A DNA stretch of 57,138 nt from Rhodopseudomonas sp. GTDB taxonomy: Bacteria; Pseudomonadota; Alphaproteobacteria; Rhizobiales; Xanthobacteraceae. Positions 1 to 8,793 of this stretch are shown piece by piece (position 1 is the stretch's first letter; each line of letters starts with the position of its first letter). The notes beneath the pieces are model-generated. The model had not been told where the DNA came from and ran no database searches. It saw only the letters and a list, made by a program, of their open reading frames with translations. The translations under genes were made by a program, and so were the position numbers. Location of the stretch: the NCBI GenBank assembly GCA_016124795.1, contig WGNB01000047.1, forward strand, positions 1 through 57,138, given 5' to 3'.

Positions 1-29
1 CCAGAACGCAGGTTTAAGGGAGCCCCATC

Positions 30-884
30 ATGAAGCTCGTCCGCTACGGCGCAGCCGGCCGCGAAAAGCCCGGCATCATCGGAGAGGACGGCAAGATCCG
101 TGACCTGTCCCGTCTGGTCAAAGACATCGACGGCGAGATGCTCGCCTCCGGCGGTCTGGCCAAGATCAAGAAGGCCAATCTGGCGCGCATGAAGCCGGTC
201 CCCGGCAAGCCCCGGCTCGGCCCCTGCGTCGGCAATGTCCGCAACTTCATCGCCATCGGCCTGAACTATTCCGACCACGCCGCGGAAGCCGGCATGCCGG
301 TGCCGAAAGAGCCGATCATTTTCCACAAGGCGCCGACCTCGATCTGCGGCCCGAACGACGACACCATCGTGCCGAAGGAATCGACCAAGCTCGACTATGA
401 AATCGAGATCGGCATCGTTATCGGCAAGCGCGCCCGCTACCTCACCAAGGAAAACGCCAAGACCGCGATCGCCGGCTACTTCCTGTCCAACGACGTCTCC
501 GAGCGCGCGTTCCAGATCGACCGCTCCGGCGGCCAGTGGGACAAGGGCAAAGGCTGCGAAACCTTCGGCCCGATCGGTCCCTGGTTCGTCACCAAGGACG
601 AGATGAAGAACCCGCAGAACCTCAACATGTGGCTCGACGTCAATGGCGAGAAGCGCCAGCGCGGCAACACCAAGACGATGATTTTCGACTGCGAATTCAT
701 CGTCTGGTACTGCTCGCAGTTCTTCGTCATGGAACCGGGCGACATCATCATCACCGGCACGCCGCCCGGCGTCGCGCTCGGCATGAAGCCGTCGCCGAAG
801 TTCCTCAAGGCGGGCGACATCGTCACGCTCGGCATCGACGGCCTCGGCGAACAGCGCCAGAAGATCGTCGCGTTCAAGAAATAA
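30..884 (+). CDS. Fumarylacetoacetate hydrolase (FAH) family protein
   Basis: A 284-residue cytosolic enzyme of the FAH superfamily, which hydrolyses or isomerises 2-oxo/enol acids using Mg2+ or Mn2+. The metal ligands are visible as Glu124 and Glu126 in DYEIEIG and Asp155 in SNDVSER. The family turn GTPPGV lies at 243-248 and [10 protein letters not shown] at 78-87. The layout (short N-terminal cap, then the FAH barrel) resembles 2-hydroxyhepta-2,4-diene-1,7-dioate isomerases and acylpyruvases. The substrate cannot be read from sequence. The ATG has an AAGGGAG ribosome site 7 nt upstream. Its upstream context lies outside the window. A strong hairpin follows at 922-955, so transcription probably ends there. 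Confidence 0.9.
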   Translation: MKLVRYGAAGREKPGIIGEDGKIRDLSRLVKDIDGEMLASGGLAKIKKANLARMKPVPGKPRLGPCVGNVRNFIAIGLNYSDHAAEAGMPVPKEPIIFHKAPTSICGPNDDTIVPKESTKLDYEIEIGIVIGKRARYLTKENAKTAIAGYFLSNDVSERAFQIDRSGGQWDKGKGCETFGPIGPWFVTKDEMKNPQNLNMWLDVNGEKRQRGNTKTMIFDCEFIVWYCSQFFVMEPGDIIITGTPPGVALGMKPSPKFLKAGDIVTLGIDGLGEQRQKIVAFKK

Positions 885-921
885 TATCGCTGCCGTCTCC
901 TGTCGGAGACGCCGACTTCGA

Positions 922-955
922 CAAACACCCCAGGGCAACCGCGCTGGGGTGTTTG
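922..955 (+). terminator. Hairpin, probable transcription terminator
   Basis: A perfect 12-bp stem (922-933 with 944-955) closes a 10-nt loop between the FAH gene and panD. It is followed by CATTT, so the U-tract is weak. It most likely ends the upstream FAH transcript. A role in the panD leader is possible but less likely. Confidence 0.6.
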
Positions 956-1032
956 CATTTCACGATGGCCCCTCGACCCGGCTTCATCCGCCGGAGACTG
1001 GGGCGAGCCAGCGGCAAAGGACGAGACGACCG

Positions 1033-1407
1033 ATGAACCGCCGTATGTTCAAGAGCAAGATCCACCGCGGCACGGTGACCCACGCCGACCTGCATTACGA
1101 GGGCAGTTTCTCGATCGACAAGGACCTGATGCTGGCCGCCGATATTCTGGCCTACGAGGAAGTCCATGTCTGGAACATCACGAACGGCTCGCGGCTGACC
1201 ACCTACGCCATCGAGGCGCCGGCCGGCAGCGGCATTCTCTGCGCCAATGGCGCGGCCGCCCACCACATCAAGGTCGGCGATCTGGTGATTATCGCGACCT
1301 TCACCGACATGGCCGAGGTACCCGCCGGTTTCGCGCCGGTCGTGGTGCAGGTCGATGCCGACAACCGCATGGTCGGCACGCTGACGGAAACCGCCGGACC
1401 GGGCTGA
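1033..1407 (+). CDS. panD: Aspartate 1-decarboxylase (proenzyme)
   Basis: Converts L-aspartate to beta-alanine for pantothenate and coenzyme A synthesis. It is a pyruvoyl enzyme made by self-cleavage. The 124-residue product shows the cleavage pair Gly24-Ser25 in YEGSFSID, whose serine becomes the pyruvoyl group. It also shows substrate and processing residues Arg54, Thr57 and Tyr58 in [10 protein letters not shown]. The length matches the family. The start at 1033 was chosen because family members begin about 24 residues before the cleavage site. A longer frame from 949 would begin inside the upstream hairpin. An internal ATG at 1045 is the alternative. The gene stands alone, without panB or panC. 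Confidence 0.93.
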   Translation: MNRRMFKSKIHRGTVTHADLHYEGSFSIDKDLMLAADILAYEEVHVWNITNGSRLTTYAIEAPAGSGILCANGAAAHHIKVGDLVIIATFTDMAEVPAGFAPVVVQVDADNRMVGTLTETAGPG

Positions 1408-1428
1408 CGATGCCGGCGGCTCCTCTCC

Positions 1429-1761
1429 TCAGGCTTTCGTGTGAGCCGTCTCGTCGACAACGAGGTGATAGACCTTGCCCTTGAAGGCCGACATCACTTC
1501 GCCAATCGATTGCCGCACCGCTTCGCGCGTCGGACTGGCGAGCGCCGCATTCATGGCGTCGAGGTTGTCGAAATACAGATCGAAGATGCAGTAGACCGGC
1601 GGCGCGCCGGCTTCGGTCTCGACCGGCCAGCGCAACCGGACATCGCGCAAGCCGGGATAACGCGCGATCGCCGACAGCACGGTGGTGCGCATATGATTGT
1701 CGAAACCGGATTTCGCGTCGGCCGCGACAGTTCCTTCCAGGACCGCTGAGCGCACGATCAT
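1429..1761 (-). CDS. EthD-like / dimeric alpha-beta barrel protein
   Basis: A 110-residue protein with the look of a single ferredoxin-like dimeric alpha-beta barrel: a central YCIFDLYFDN strand, a helical region and a C-terminal strand ending in VYHLVVDE. EthD-type proteins of this size often accompany catabolic genes, sometimes with unknown roles. No catalytic residue can be assigned. Its ATG overlaps the gntR stop by 4 bp (ATGA), so it is translationally coupled to the regulator. It is probably expressed with it and is part of the catabolic unit on both sides of the 2.5-kb intergenic region. The family call is moderate and the function is unknown. Confidence 0.7.
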   Translation of the reverse strand: MIVRSAVLEGTVAADAKSGFDNHMRTTVLSAIARYPGLRDVRLRWPVETEAGAPPVYCIFDLYFDNLDAMNAALASPTREAVRQSIGEVMSAFKGKVYHLVVDETAHTKA

Positions 1762-2522
1762 TTCACGATTTCCTTGGCTGTGGTTGTCCCGGCGCTGCTC
1801 GGCGTCTCCGCCAGTTCGCCGCGTTTGAAATGGTCAGCGACAAAGCGCCAGGTTCGATTGAGATGGTCCTGCAACAGTTCGATCGCGCGCGGATCGCGTT
1901 CGACCGCGGCATTGGCCAGCGCGCGATGTTCCGCCTTGACGTCACGCGCCAGCATGTCCAGCGGACTGTGCAATAGCCGCAGCATCCGATAGCGCTCGGT
2001 CTGTTGCACCATCTGCTCGATCAGCCGCAACAGCCGTGGCGCCGGCGCGGCGGCGACCAGCGCGGCGTGGAAGGCGCGATGGCGCGCTTCCCATTCCAGC
2101 GCATTGGCGGCGCGGTCTTCCTCGGGGCCGGTCTCGGGCAAAGGCGTGCGTTCGAGACGATGGCCGGCGGCCAGCACCGCCGCCTCCCAGCTATCGTCGC
2201 CATGCGCGATCGCCAGCTTGAAGGCCTCGCACTCGAGCAAAATGCGGATGCGATAGATGTCGTCGAGGTCGGCACGGGAGGGCTGCGGCACGCGCACACC
2301 GCGATGCCCGCTGGCCGCCAGAAAACCCTCACCGACCAGACGCGCCACCGCTTCGCGCAAGGGACTGATGCCGCAGCCGTAGCGGGCCAATAATTCGCGG
2401 GTCAGTAGCGCCGCCCCGGGGGCAAAGGCCCCGGCGATCAGATCGGTCTTGAGCTGCTCATAGATGTGTTCAGCGAGCGTTCGGCTGGGGACGACCGGAC
2501 CGGCTGAGTCGGATGTAACCAT
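1758..2522 (-). CDS. GntR family transcriptional regulator, FCD (FadR) subfamily
   Basis: A 254-residue DNA-binding regulator. The winged helix-turn-helix covers about residues 14-80, with the recognition helix around GISPLREAVARL (51-62). The all-helical FCD effector domain follows (about 88-235). Its metal or ligand residues are visible as Arg91/Arg93, His148/His152 (RHRAFH), His199 (EHR) and His220. FCD regulators usually bind small carboxylates and repress neighbouring catabolic genes. It is divergent from the FAH-TRAP operon starting at 2651. The likely target is therefore that operon and itself, through the 129-bp intergenic region, which contains an inverted repeat. The inducer is unknown. 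Confidence 0.9.
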   Translation of the reverse strand: MVTSDSAGPVVPSRTLAEHIYEQLKTDLIAGAFAPGAALLTRELLARYGCGISPLREAVARLVGEGFLAASGHRGVRVPQPSRADLDDIYRIRILLECEAFKLAIAHGDDSWEAAVLAAGHRLERTPLPETGPEEDRAANALEWEARHRAFHAALVAAAPAPRLLRLIEQMVQQTERYRMLRLLHSPLDMLARDVKAEHRALANAAVERDPRAIELLQDHLNRTWRFVADHFKRGELAETPSSAGTTTAKEIVK

Positions 2523-2540
2523 GGCCCGCCTTTGCCATAG

Positions 2541-2567
2541 ATTGGATTATCTGTCAAAAATTCCAAT
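2541..2567. promoter_or_regulatory. Inverted repeat in the gntR / FAH-TRAP intergenic region
   Basis: ATTGGA at 2541-2546 and TCCAAT at 2562-2567 form a 6-bp inverted repeat with a 15-bp spacer, in an unusually AT-rich stretch between divergent genes. The position is right for a GntR operator. The spacer is longer than typical FadR-type sites, so the assignment is tentative. A TTGACT hexamer at 2592-2597 could be the -35 box for the rightward operon, but no convincing -10 box was seen. Confidence 0.35.
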
Positions 2568-2650
2568 GTACCGACAATTTTCCAAAATCGTTTGACTCGT
2601 CCGCCGCGGCGGTCGATCATGGTCAGACAAGCATTCAAGAGGCAGAACAC

Positions 2651-3556
2651 ATGTGGGCGATAGCGACGGCACTCATTAACGGTAAAAAGACACCGTGTCT
2701 GAAGGTTGCCGGCCGGCTTTATCCATTCGCGACGCTAAGCCCGACCCTGCCCGGCTCGACGATCGATCTGTTCGCCGATTGGCCGGCGGCCAGCGCAAAA
2801 CTCGACGCCCTCGCCGCCGATATCGCTGCCGGCAAACTGGCGACGGGCGCCGATCAATCCATCGACGCGGCCACCGCCGATCTGCTGGCGCCGCTGCTCT
2901 ATCCCGGCAAGGTGCTGTGCGCCGGCGCGAACTATTACGACCACATGGCCGAGATGGGCTTTCCCGACGTCAAGAAGGAAACCCAGCGCCTGTTCTTCTT
3001 CTTCAAGCCGCCGCGCAATGCCGTGGTCGGTCCCGGCGACACCGTGACGATGCCGCGCGGCACCCAGAAATACGATTGGGAAATCGAACTCGCCGCCGTC
3101 ATCGGCAAGACCGCGCGCTACGTCACGCCGGAGAACGCGCTCGACCACGTCGCCGGCTACACCATTGGCATCGACCTGTCGGCCCGCGACTTCAATCAGG
3201 CGCCCGATCAGTTTTACAAGCTCGACTGGGTCGCTGGCAAAGCGACCGACACCAGTTGTCCGCTCGGTCCGTTTTTCGTGCCGGCCTCGGCCCTGCCCGA
3301 TCCGCAGAACGTCGCGCTCAAGCTCGCCGTCAACGGTGAGGTCAAGCAGGACAGCAACACCGGCAAGATGATCTATTCGATCGCCGAGCAGATCGCGCGC
3401 GCTTCCGAAATCATGACCCTCGATCCGGGCGACGTCATCCTGACCGGCACGCCGGCCGGCGTCGGCGTCCCGAAGGGCACCTTTCTCAAACCGGGCGACC
3501 GCATCGATGCCGACATTGCCGGCATCGGCCGCCTGACCGTCAAGATCCGAGCCTGA
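2651..3556 (+). CDS. FAH family hydrolase of a TRAP-linked operon
   Basis: A 301-residue FAH superfamily enzyme. The metal ligands are Glu144 and Glu146 in YDWEIEL and Asp175 in IGIDLSARD. A conserved Lys lies at 197 (AGKATDTSCPLGPF), and GTPAGVGV begins at 266. An N-terminal region of about 85 residues precedes ANYYDHMAEMG. It is likely to cleave or hydrate a 2-oxo-3-deoxy or acylpyruvate-type acid. The gene is the first of an operon with dctPQM-type TRAP genes (33-bp gap to the binding protein). This suggests that its substrate derives from the imported acid. The exact substrate cannot be deduced. Confidence 0.9.
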   Translation: MWAIATALINGKKTPCLKVAGRLYPFATLSPTLPGSTIDLFADWPAASAKLDALAADIAAGKLATGADQSIDAATADLLAPLLYPGKVLCAGANYYDHMAEMGFPDVKKETQRLFFFFKPPRNAVVGPGDTVTMPRGTQKYDWEIELAAVIGKTARYVTPENALDHVAGYTIGIDLSARDFNQAPDQFYKLDWVAGKATDTSCPLGPFFVPASALPDPQNVALKLAVNGEVKQDSNTGKMIYSIAEQIARASEIMTLDPGDVILTGTPAGVGVPKGTFLKPGDRIDADIAGIGRLTVKIRA

Positions 3557-3589
3557 CCGTCGTCCAGGCCGAACCGAAGGAGACACGAG

Positions 3590-4582
3590 ATGCATAAGCT
3601 TTCGATGTTCGCGCGCGGCATTGCCGGATCGGCGCTGGCGATCCTGCTGGCGTCGGGCACGGCGCAAGCCGCCGACCTGACCTTGCGATTCTCGACCGCG
3701 GCGCCGCCGGCCGACTTCCTGGCCAAGTCGCTGGAAACCTTCAAGGCCGATGTCGAAGCCGCCAAGGTCGGCATCAAGGTCGAAACCTATCCCGGCTCCA
3801 AGCTGTTCCGTCAGGGCACCGAGGTTCCCGCCATCCAGCGCGGCAACCTCGAAATGAGCACCATGACCACCTTCGAAATCTCGCAACAGGTGCCGCGCTT
3901 CGGCTTTCTCAACCGCGCCTATCTGTTCAAGGACTACGACCACATGATGAAGGTGCTGGCCGGCCCGGTCGGCAAGGCGCTCGACGCCGCGGTCGCCAAG
4001 GACATGGACATCGAAATCCTGTCGGTCGCTTATCTCGGCACCCGCCAGGTCAATCTGCGCAAGGCACGCGCGGTCAAATCGCCCGACGACCTCAAGGGCG
4101 TGAAGATGCGGATGCCGGCCTCGCCGGAATGGCTGCTGCTCGGCCGCACCCTCAACGTCGAACCGACGCCGATGGCGATGCCGGAAGTCTACGTCGCGCT
4201 GCAGACCGGCGCGATCGACGGCCAGGAAAATCCGCTCACCATCATGAACGCCGCCAAGTTCTTCGAAGTCACCGAACAGGTGGTGCTGACCTCGCATCTG
4301 GTGCAGCCGGTATTCTTCGCCATCGGCAAGTCGTTCTGGGACAAGATGAGCGACGCCCAGAAAAAGGTGGTGAAGGACGCCGCCGTCAAAGCCGCCGATC
4401 AGAACAACAAGGGCCGCTACGGCGATGAAAAGCGGGTCGCCGACCTGCTCAAGACCAAGGGTCTGAAGGTCGATGCCGTCGATCTGGCGCCATTCCGGGC
4501 CAATGCCGACAAGATCTACGCCGCCTCCGACCTCGCCAAGAAGTGGGATGCGAAGTTGATGGCCGAGGCGCTCAAGCCGTGA
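3590..4582 (+). CDS. dctP: TRAP transporter solute-binding protein (DctP family)
   Basis: A 330-residue periplasmic binding protein of a tripartite (TRAP) importer. A Sec signal peptide ends at about AQA27, just before ADLTLRF. The mature part has the DctP fold signature: DLKGVKMRMPAS, where the arginine normally binds the substrate carboxylate, and DGQENPLTIM in the C-terminal half. It delivers an organic acid to the DctQM permease encoded next. The dctQ start overlaps its stop, so all three parts are co-translated. The FAH enzyme upstream and the GntR regulator suggest an oxo- or sugar-acid ligand. This is an inference. Confidence 0.92.
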   Translation: MHKLSMFARGIAGSALAILLASGTAQAADLTLRFSTAAPPADFLAKSLETFKADVEAAKVGIKVETYPGSKLFRQGTEVPAIQRGNLEMSTMTTFEISQQVPRFGFLNRAYLFKDYDHMMKVLAGPVGKALDAAVAKDMDIEILSVAYLGTRQVNLRKARAVKSPDDLKGVKMRMPASPEWLLLGRTLNVEPTPMAMPEVYVALQTGAIDGQENPLTIMNAAKFFEVTEQVVLTSHLVQPVFFAIGKSFWDKMSDAQKKVVKDAAVKAADQNNKGRYGDEKRVADLLKTKGLKVDAVDLAPFRANADKIYAASDLAKKWDAKLMAEALKP

Positions 4583-5133
4583 GCCCGGCACCCGCAGGAC
4601 GTCTGGCCTGCGCGCTGCGGACGGCGGTCGGAACGATCAGGAAGGTCGCGACAGTAGTCGCGACCCTCACTTTCACCGGTGTCGTGCTGGCATTCGCTTA
4701 TGGCGTGATCGCCCGTTACGTGCTGCGTAACCCGTCCAGCGTCGCCGACGAATCCGCCGTCATTCTCTACCTGTGGACCATCATGATCGGCGGCTCGCTG
4801 GCCGTCGGGCTCGGCGACCAGATCAGTTTCGAATTGCTGGTCGACCGGTTGCGCGGACGCGGCGGTCGCTGGATCGAAGCGCTCGGCATGCTCATTGCCG
4901 GGGCAATCCTGCTTTATGCGCTGCCGACCACGCTTGACTACGTGCGCTTCCTGTGGCGAGAGAAGACGCCGGCGCTCGAACTGTCGCTCGACAAACTCTA
5001 CGCCTGCTTCGTGCTGTTTCAGGGCGCGACCTCGATCGCCCTGCTGGCGCGCGCGATCGATCTCGCTTTCGGCTTGAGCAATGCCCCCGAAAGCGCGGAT
5101 GCCGCCGACGACACCGGAAAGCAGATCTCATGA
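4579..5133 (+). CDS. dctQ: TRAP transporter small permease subunit (DctQ family)
   Basis: A 184-residue membrane protein with four predicted transmembrane segments, beginning after a short cytoplasmic stretch (about residues 16-41, 52-70, 88-108, 132-155). It carries the DctQ hallmark RYVLRNPSSVADESAVILYL in its first half. It bridges the binding protein and the large DctM channel. The GTG start at 4579 was chosen because it overlaps the dctP stop as GTGA and gives a family-typical N-terminus. An ATG at 4543 would add 12 residues from inside dctP. The stop overlaps the dctM start as ATGA. Confidence 0.9.
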   Translation: MSPAPAGRLACALRTAVGTIRKVATVVATLTFTGVVLAFAYGVIARYVLRNPSSVADESAVILYLWTIMIGGSLAVGLGDQISFELLVDRLRGRGGRWIEALGMLIAGAILLYALPTTLDYVRFLWREKTPALELSLDKLYACFVLFQGATSIALLARAIDLAFGLSNAPESADAADDTGKQIS

Positions 5134-6422
5134 GCACGCCTTTCATTCTGCTGCTCGCCGCTTTCGTCGGATTGTCGCTGGCCCGCGTGCCGCTCGCGCT
5201 GTCGATGATGGTTGCCGGCTTTGTCTACCTGATCACGTCGCATCAGGATCTCGGCATCGCCACCGACCAGATCATGAACTCGCTCTATAACAATTACGTT
5301 CTGCTCGCGGTGCCGATGTTCATTCTCGCCGCCAATGTCATGAACGCCGGCACCATCAGCAAACGCCTGTGGGGCGCGGCCGATGCCGCCGTCGGCCATC
5401 TCCACGGCGGGCTGGGCCACGTCACCGTTCTCGTCTCCGTTGCGTTCTCCTCGATGAGCGGCAGCGCGCTGGCGGATGCCGCCGGACCGGGCCTGGTCGC
5501 CCTGAAGATGATGCGCGAAGTCGGCGGCTTCCGGCCCGGCTTTGCCGCCGCGTTGACGGCCGCGGCCGCGACCATCGCACCGATCATTCCACCATCGATT
5601 CCTTTGGTGCTTTATGCGCTGAACTCGGACGCCTCGGTCGGCGCCCTGTTCCTCGGCGGCGTCGTGCCCGGACTGATCATGGCGCTCAGCCTGATGGCCA
5701 CGGTGTCGATCGTTGCCCGCCGCACCGGCCTCGGCCGGCGGCCCTGGGTCGGCTGGGCCGCTTTCGGTAAGGCGATGGCCGGCGCCGCGATCCCGATGAC
5801 CATTCCGGTGGTTCTGCTCGGCGGCATCTGGAGCGGCGCGTTTACGCCGACCGAAGCCGCCGCCATCGCCGGAATATACGCCCTGCTGATATCGGTTTTC
5901 GTCTACCGCGCCTATGACTGGCCAACCCTGTGGGCGGTGCTCGTTGAATCGATGCGCGCCTCGTCGGTCGTGATGCTGCTGATCGCCGGCGCCTTCCTGA
6001 TCAACTACGCGGTCACCGCCGAACAGCTCGACAAGGCTCTGGCCGGCTGGATCATCGGCGCGCGGCTGACATCGACCGAATTCCTGCTGGCGATCAATAT
6101 CCTGTTCCTGATACTGGGCTGTCTGATCGACACCGGCACCTTGATCCTGATCCTGGTGCCGTTGCTGCTGCCGACCATCAAGCTGCTCGGCATCGATCTG
6201 GTGCATTTCGGCGTGCTGATCACCATCAACATCATGATCGGGCTGATTACACCGCCGTTCGGCCTGCTGCTGTTCACGCTGGCCAAGCTGGGCGACGTCC
6301 GGATCAACGAGGTCGTGCGGGAGATCTGGCCGTTCATCGCCGCCCTGCTGGTGTCGTTGGCGATCACCACTTTCATACCGCAAACCGTGCTTTGGCTGCC
6401 GGCGCTCGCCGGGTTTCGGTGA
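5130..6422 (+). CDS. dctM: TRAP transporter large permease subunit (DctM family)
   Basis: A 430-residue, highly hydrophobic membrane protein with about 12 transmembrane segments. It is the sodium-coupled channel of the TRAP importer. Family features include the N-terminal VPLALSMM stretch, SSMSGSALADAAGPG (about residues 109-123), the helical hairpin motif APIIPPSIPLVLYAL and the C-terminal NIMIGLITPPFGLLL. The ATG at 5130 overlaps the dctQ stop (ATGA). Longer readings upstream lie inside dctQ and are not coding. It completes the transporter, so the operon is a self-contained uptake module. Confidence 0.94.
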   Translation: MSTPFILLLAAFVGLSLARVPLALSMMVAGFVYLITSHQDLGIATDQIMNSLYNNYVLLAVPMFILAANVMNAGTISKRLWGAADAAVGHLHGGLGHVTVLVSVAFSSMSGSALADAAGPGLVALKMMREVGGFRPGFAAALTAAAATIAPIIPPSIPLVLYALNSDASVGALFLGGVVPGLIMALSLMATVSIVARRTGLGRRPWVGWAAFGKAMAGAAIPMTIPVVLLGGIWSGAFTPTEAAAIAGIYALLISVFVYRAYDWPTLWAVLVESMRASSVVMLLIAGAFLINYAVTAEQLDKALAGWIIGARLTSTEFLLAINILFLILGCLIDTGTLILILVPLLLPTIKLLGIDLVHFGVLITINIMIGLITPPFGLLLFTLAKLGDVRINEVVREIWPFIAALLVSLAITTFIPQTVLWLPALAGFR

Positions 6423-6461
6423 ACGGCGCGGCATCAAGCGGACTTCGAACGGTAAGCTGAA

Positions 6462-7418
6462 ATGACAGTCTTGATCACCGGCGCCGGCCTGATCGGTTCG
6501 CTCGCCGCGGACGCGCTTGCCCGGCAGGGCCGGCGCGTGATCCTGAGCGATATTCGCCCGCCGGCATCAAATGCCGGCGCAGGCATCACGCGTGTCCAAT
6601 GCGACGTGGCGAATATCGATGCACTCGATGCGCTGGTCGAGAAGTTCAGCATCACGGAAATTGTTCATACCGCCGCCGTCCTGTCCACCGGCATGCGCGC
6701 CAATCCAGGTGCGGGCTTGGCGACCAATTTTCTTGGCATCACCAATGTGCTGGAGATCGCGCGGCTCCGGCAAATCAAGCGCGTCGTCAACGCGAGTTCG
6801 CTGACGGTTCTCTATCCCGGTTTCGGCACACTGCCCGAACAACCGATCGACGAAGACATTGCACTGAAGCTTGTCAGCCAACGCCCCTCCAGCCTCTATG
6901 CCATCAGCAAGCTCACGTCCGAACAGCTCGGCTTGCACTACCGCGACACGTATGGGCTAAGCACCGTATCTCTACGATTTGCCGCGGTACTCGGCGGAAG
7001 CCTGACGAATCCCACCAGCGTTCCCGGCCAGTTAATGAAGGTGCTCTGCGAAGCTGCACGCGCGTCAGGAACCGCGGTACTGGACGATCCGCTGCTGACC
7101 TGGGCCGGGACGGAAGAATTCATCGATGCCCGCGATTGCGCGGAGGCCATTGTCCATGCTCTCGCAGCGGAGCGGCCGACGACCGGCGTCTATAATATTA
7201 CCTCGACGCCGGCCGTAACCCTGGAGCAATTCATCGCCGCCGTCCAACAGGCCATCGGACCCTTTAAGGTCGAAATGTCCCACCGCCCGGACAAGGGATT
7301 TGCCGGCTTTCCTTTCGTCCGGCCGGCACCGTCGTCGACCGTACGAGCGCGGGACGAACTTGGCTTTATTCCGCAGCACAGGCTCGCCGACACGATTCAG
7401 TATTGGTCGGCTCGATAG
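6462..7418 (+). CDS. NAD-dependent epimerase/dehydratase (extended SDR)
   Basis: A 318-residue extended short-chain dehydrogenase/reductase. The NAD site TGAGLIGS lies at 6-13, with an acidic residue after the second strand (SD30). The catalytic pair is Tyr146-Lys150 in SLYAISK, with Ser112/113 in the NASS segment. Relatives oxidise or epimerise sugar acids and nucleotide sugars. Lying 39 bp behind dctM on the same strand, it probably belongs to the TRAP operon. It may then act on the imported acid, for example as a sugar-acid dehydrogenase. Its codons look slightly less GC-rich than its neighbours. The substrate is unknown. Confidence 0.85.
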   Translation: MTVLITGAGLIGSLAADALARQGRRVILSDIRPPASNAGAGITRVQCDVANIDALDALVEKFSITEIVHTAAVLSTGMRANPGAGLATNFLGITNVLEIARLRQIKRVVNASSLTVLYPGFGTLPEQPIDEDIALKLVSQRPSSLYAISKLTSEQLGLHYRDTYGLSTVSLRFAAVLGGSLTNPTSVPGQLMKVLCEAARASGTAVLDDPLLTWAGTEEFIDARDCAEAIVHALAAERPTTGVYNITSTPAVTLEQFIAAVQQAIGPFKVEMSHRPDKGFAGFPFVRPAPSSTVRARDELGFIPQHRLADTIQYWSAR

Positions 7419-7695
7419 ATTCGATTTCATCGTCGCCTGAATGATGATGAAGGCGATTTCAGTGTCGAGGCAGGCGATACACCGGATCGCGGTCGGCAGG
7501 TCTAACTCGGGTTAGTTGCGGCGGAACTTCCGCGTCCGCTCGGCGGCCGGCGATCGACAACACCGGGCATGACGGCATTCGCCCGGAAACCGCGTGCCTG
7601 TCAGCCTTACGGTCACCGTCGCCCCAGGACCGTCATCGCCAAATTTAGCTAAAATTGTCGCGACCGACCTAACCGGTTCTGAACATGCTGGGTTC

Positions 7696-7998
7696 ATGAT
7701 GATATTACCGCACGAACCGCACACGAAGGCCATGCTGAAAGAACGTCGCAAGCTTCGGCGATATGTCATCAATCGTGTGGCGCAATATCATTGCGGCCTC
7801 GGCACGCTACCGCGTGCCTGCATGGTCACCGACATTTCCGAAAGCGGCGCCCGGCTCTATTCGGAAAACGATATGCCGGAAACCTTCACGTTGTCGGTAA
7901 CCGGCGATGACGCCGAAATCCGGCATGAATGCCGCGTGGTCTGGCGGCTTGGCGGCGAATATGGCGTCGAATTCACCGATCGTCGGCGGCTCGACTAG
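7696..7998 (+). CDS. PilZ domain protein (candidate c-di-GMP receptor)
   Basis: A 100-residue single-domain PilZ protein. Both halves of the c-di-GMP binding signature are visible: the arginine-rich ERRKLRRY stretch near the N-terminus and TDISESGARL, matching the D/N-x-S-x-x-G motif. The usual C-terminal VVWRLGGEYGVEF strand pair follows. The start is uncertain. Two adjacent ATGs at 7696 and 7699, or one at 7732 just before KERRK, are all possible, and none has a strong ribosome site. It stands alone, so which process it controls (motility, exopolysaccharide) is unknown. About 280 bp upstream holds no gene. Confidence 0.85.
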   Translation: MMILPHEPHTKAMLKERRKLRRYVINRVAQYHCGLGTLPRACMVTDISESGARLYSENDMPETFTLSVTGDDAEIRHECRVVWRLGGEYGVEFTDRRRLD

Positions 7999-8044
7999 AT
8001 CCTGCATCGCCCGACAAGCACTCTGACGGCCTGGACTTCATACC

Positions 8045-8080
8045 GCCCATAAAAAAGGCCGGGGTTTCCCCCGGCCCTGT
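8045..8080 (-). terminator. Rho-independent terminator of the outer-membrane protein gene
   Basis: On the minus strand an 8-bp GC stem (8069-8076 with 8057-8064, loop of 4) is followed by six T residues (8056-8051). This is a textbook terminator about 40 bp after the stop of the beta-barrel gene that ends at 8116. Confidence 0.85.
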
Positions 8081-8115
8081 GGCATGACGTAAATCGCGGC
8101 GCGCGCCGCAATCGC

Positions 8116-8793
8116 TCAGAAGCGATAGTTCAAGCCGGCGCGAACGATGTTGGTCTTGTAGCTGACGTCGGTCGAGGTGGTGCAGGCCGCCGCGCTACAA
8201 TTGGCGTTGCCAAGATCGGCGTAGAGGTATTCGACCTTGGCGGTCCAGTTCGCCTGCAAGGCGTATTCGACGCCGCCACCGACGGTCCAGCCGAACTTGG
8301 TTTCCGACTCCGACACGCCTGACGACGGCGCCATCTTGACGTCGCCGAAGGCCGCGCCGCCGGTGATGAACGGCAACCAGCGGTCCCAGGCCGCGTAACC
8401 GATGCGGCCGCGCGCGGTGCCGAGCCAGCTATTCTTGGTTTCGCAGCTGGTGCAGCCGCCGGTGCCGGACGAATCCGACCCCTTGGCCCAGCTGTAATCG
8501 ATATCGGCTTCCAGACCCCAGACCAGCGAACCGGTTTGCAGGTTATAACCCAGCGTGCCGCCGGCGAGCGCGCCTTTCGGCGACGTGCTGCCGTTGGTCA
8601 CGGTGCCGGACCAGTCCGACTTACCGAAGCCATAGCCCACGTTGACGCCGGCATAGAAGCCGGTCCAGTTGTAATGCGGCGCGCTGAAGACCGGCGCCTT
8701 GTAATAGTGGGTCGGCAGATCGGCCGCCAGTGCGGGCGCGGTCAGCGCCGCCGCGAACAGGCCGATAGCGATCGTCATCGGTAGACGCTTCAT
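8116..8793 (-). CDS. Outer-membrane beta-barrel protein (Omp25/Omp31-like)
   Basis: A 225-residue precursor. The signal peptide ends at about ALA23, before ADLPTHYYKAP. The mature chain has the alphaproteobacterial Omp25/31 opening NWTGFYAGVNVGYGFG, alternating aromatic strands, WYAA-like glycine-rich turns and a C-terminal AGLNYRF with terminal Phe, the BAM insertion signal. Such small eight-stranded barrels stabilise the outer membrane and are usually abundant. Two Cys pairs (GGCTSCETK and NCSAAACTT) lie in probable loops and could form disulfides. The start at 8793 has AAGGGAG 7 nt upstream. A frame reaching 8844 lacks a ribosome site. The gene is monocistronic, with its own terminator. 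Confidence 0.9.
   Translation of the reverse strand: MKRLPMTIAIGLFAAALTAPALAADLPTHYYKAPVFSAPHYNWTGFYAGVNVGYGFGKSDWSGTVTNGSTSPKGALAGGTLGYNLQTGSLVWGLEADIDYSWAKGSDSSGTGGCTSCETKNSWLGTARGRIGYAAWDRWLPFITGGAAFGDVKMAPSSGVSESETKFGWTVGGGVEYALQANWTAKVEYLYADLGNANCSAAACTTSTDVSYKTNIVRAGLNYRF

Noticed and set aside
949-1032. Extended panD start at 949
   Set aside because: It would begin in the terminator-like hairpin and add 28 residues before a complete, family-length PanD.
2735-4591. A 618-codon minus-strand open frame across the FAH and dctP genes
   Set aside because: It has antisense composition and no recognisable domain. It spans two clear plus-strand genes with proper starts.
5019-6437. A 472-codon minus-strand open frame opposite dctM
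   Set aside because: Rich in Gln, Asp and Arg, as expected from the complement of a hydrophobic GC-rich gene. No motif.
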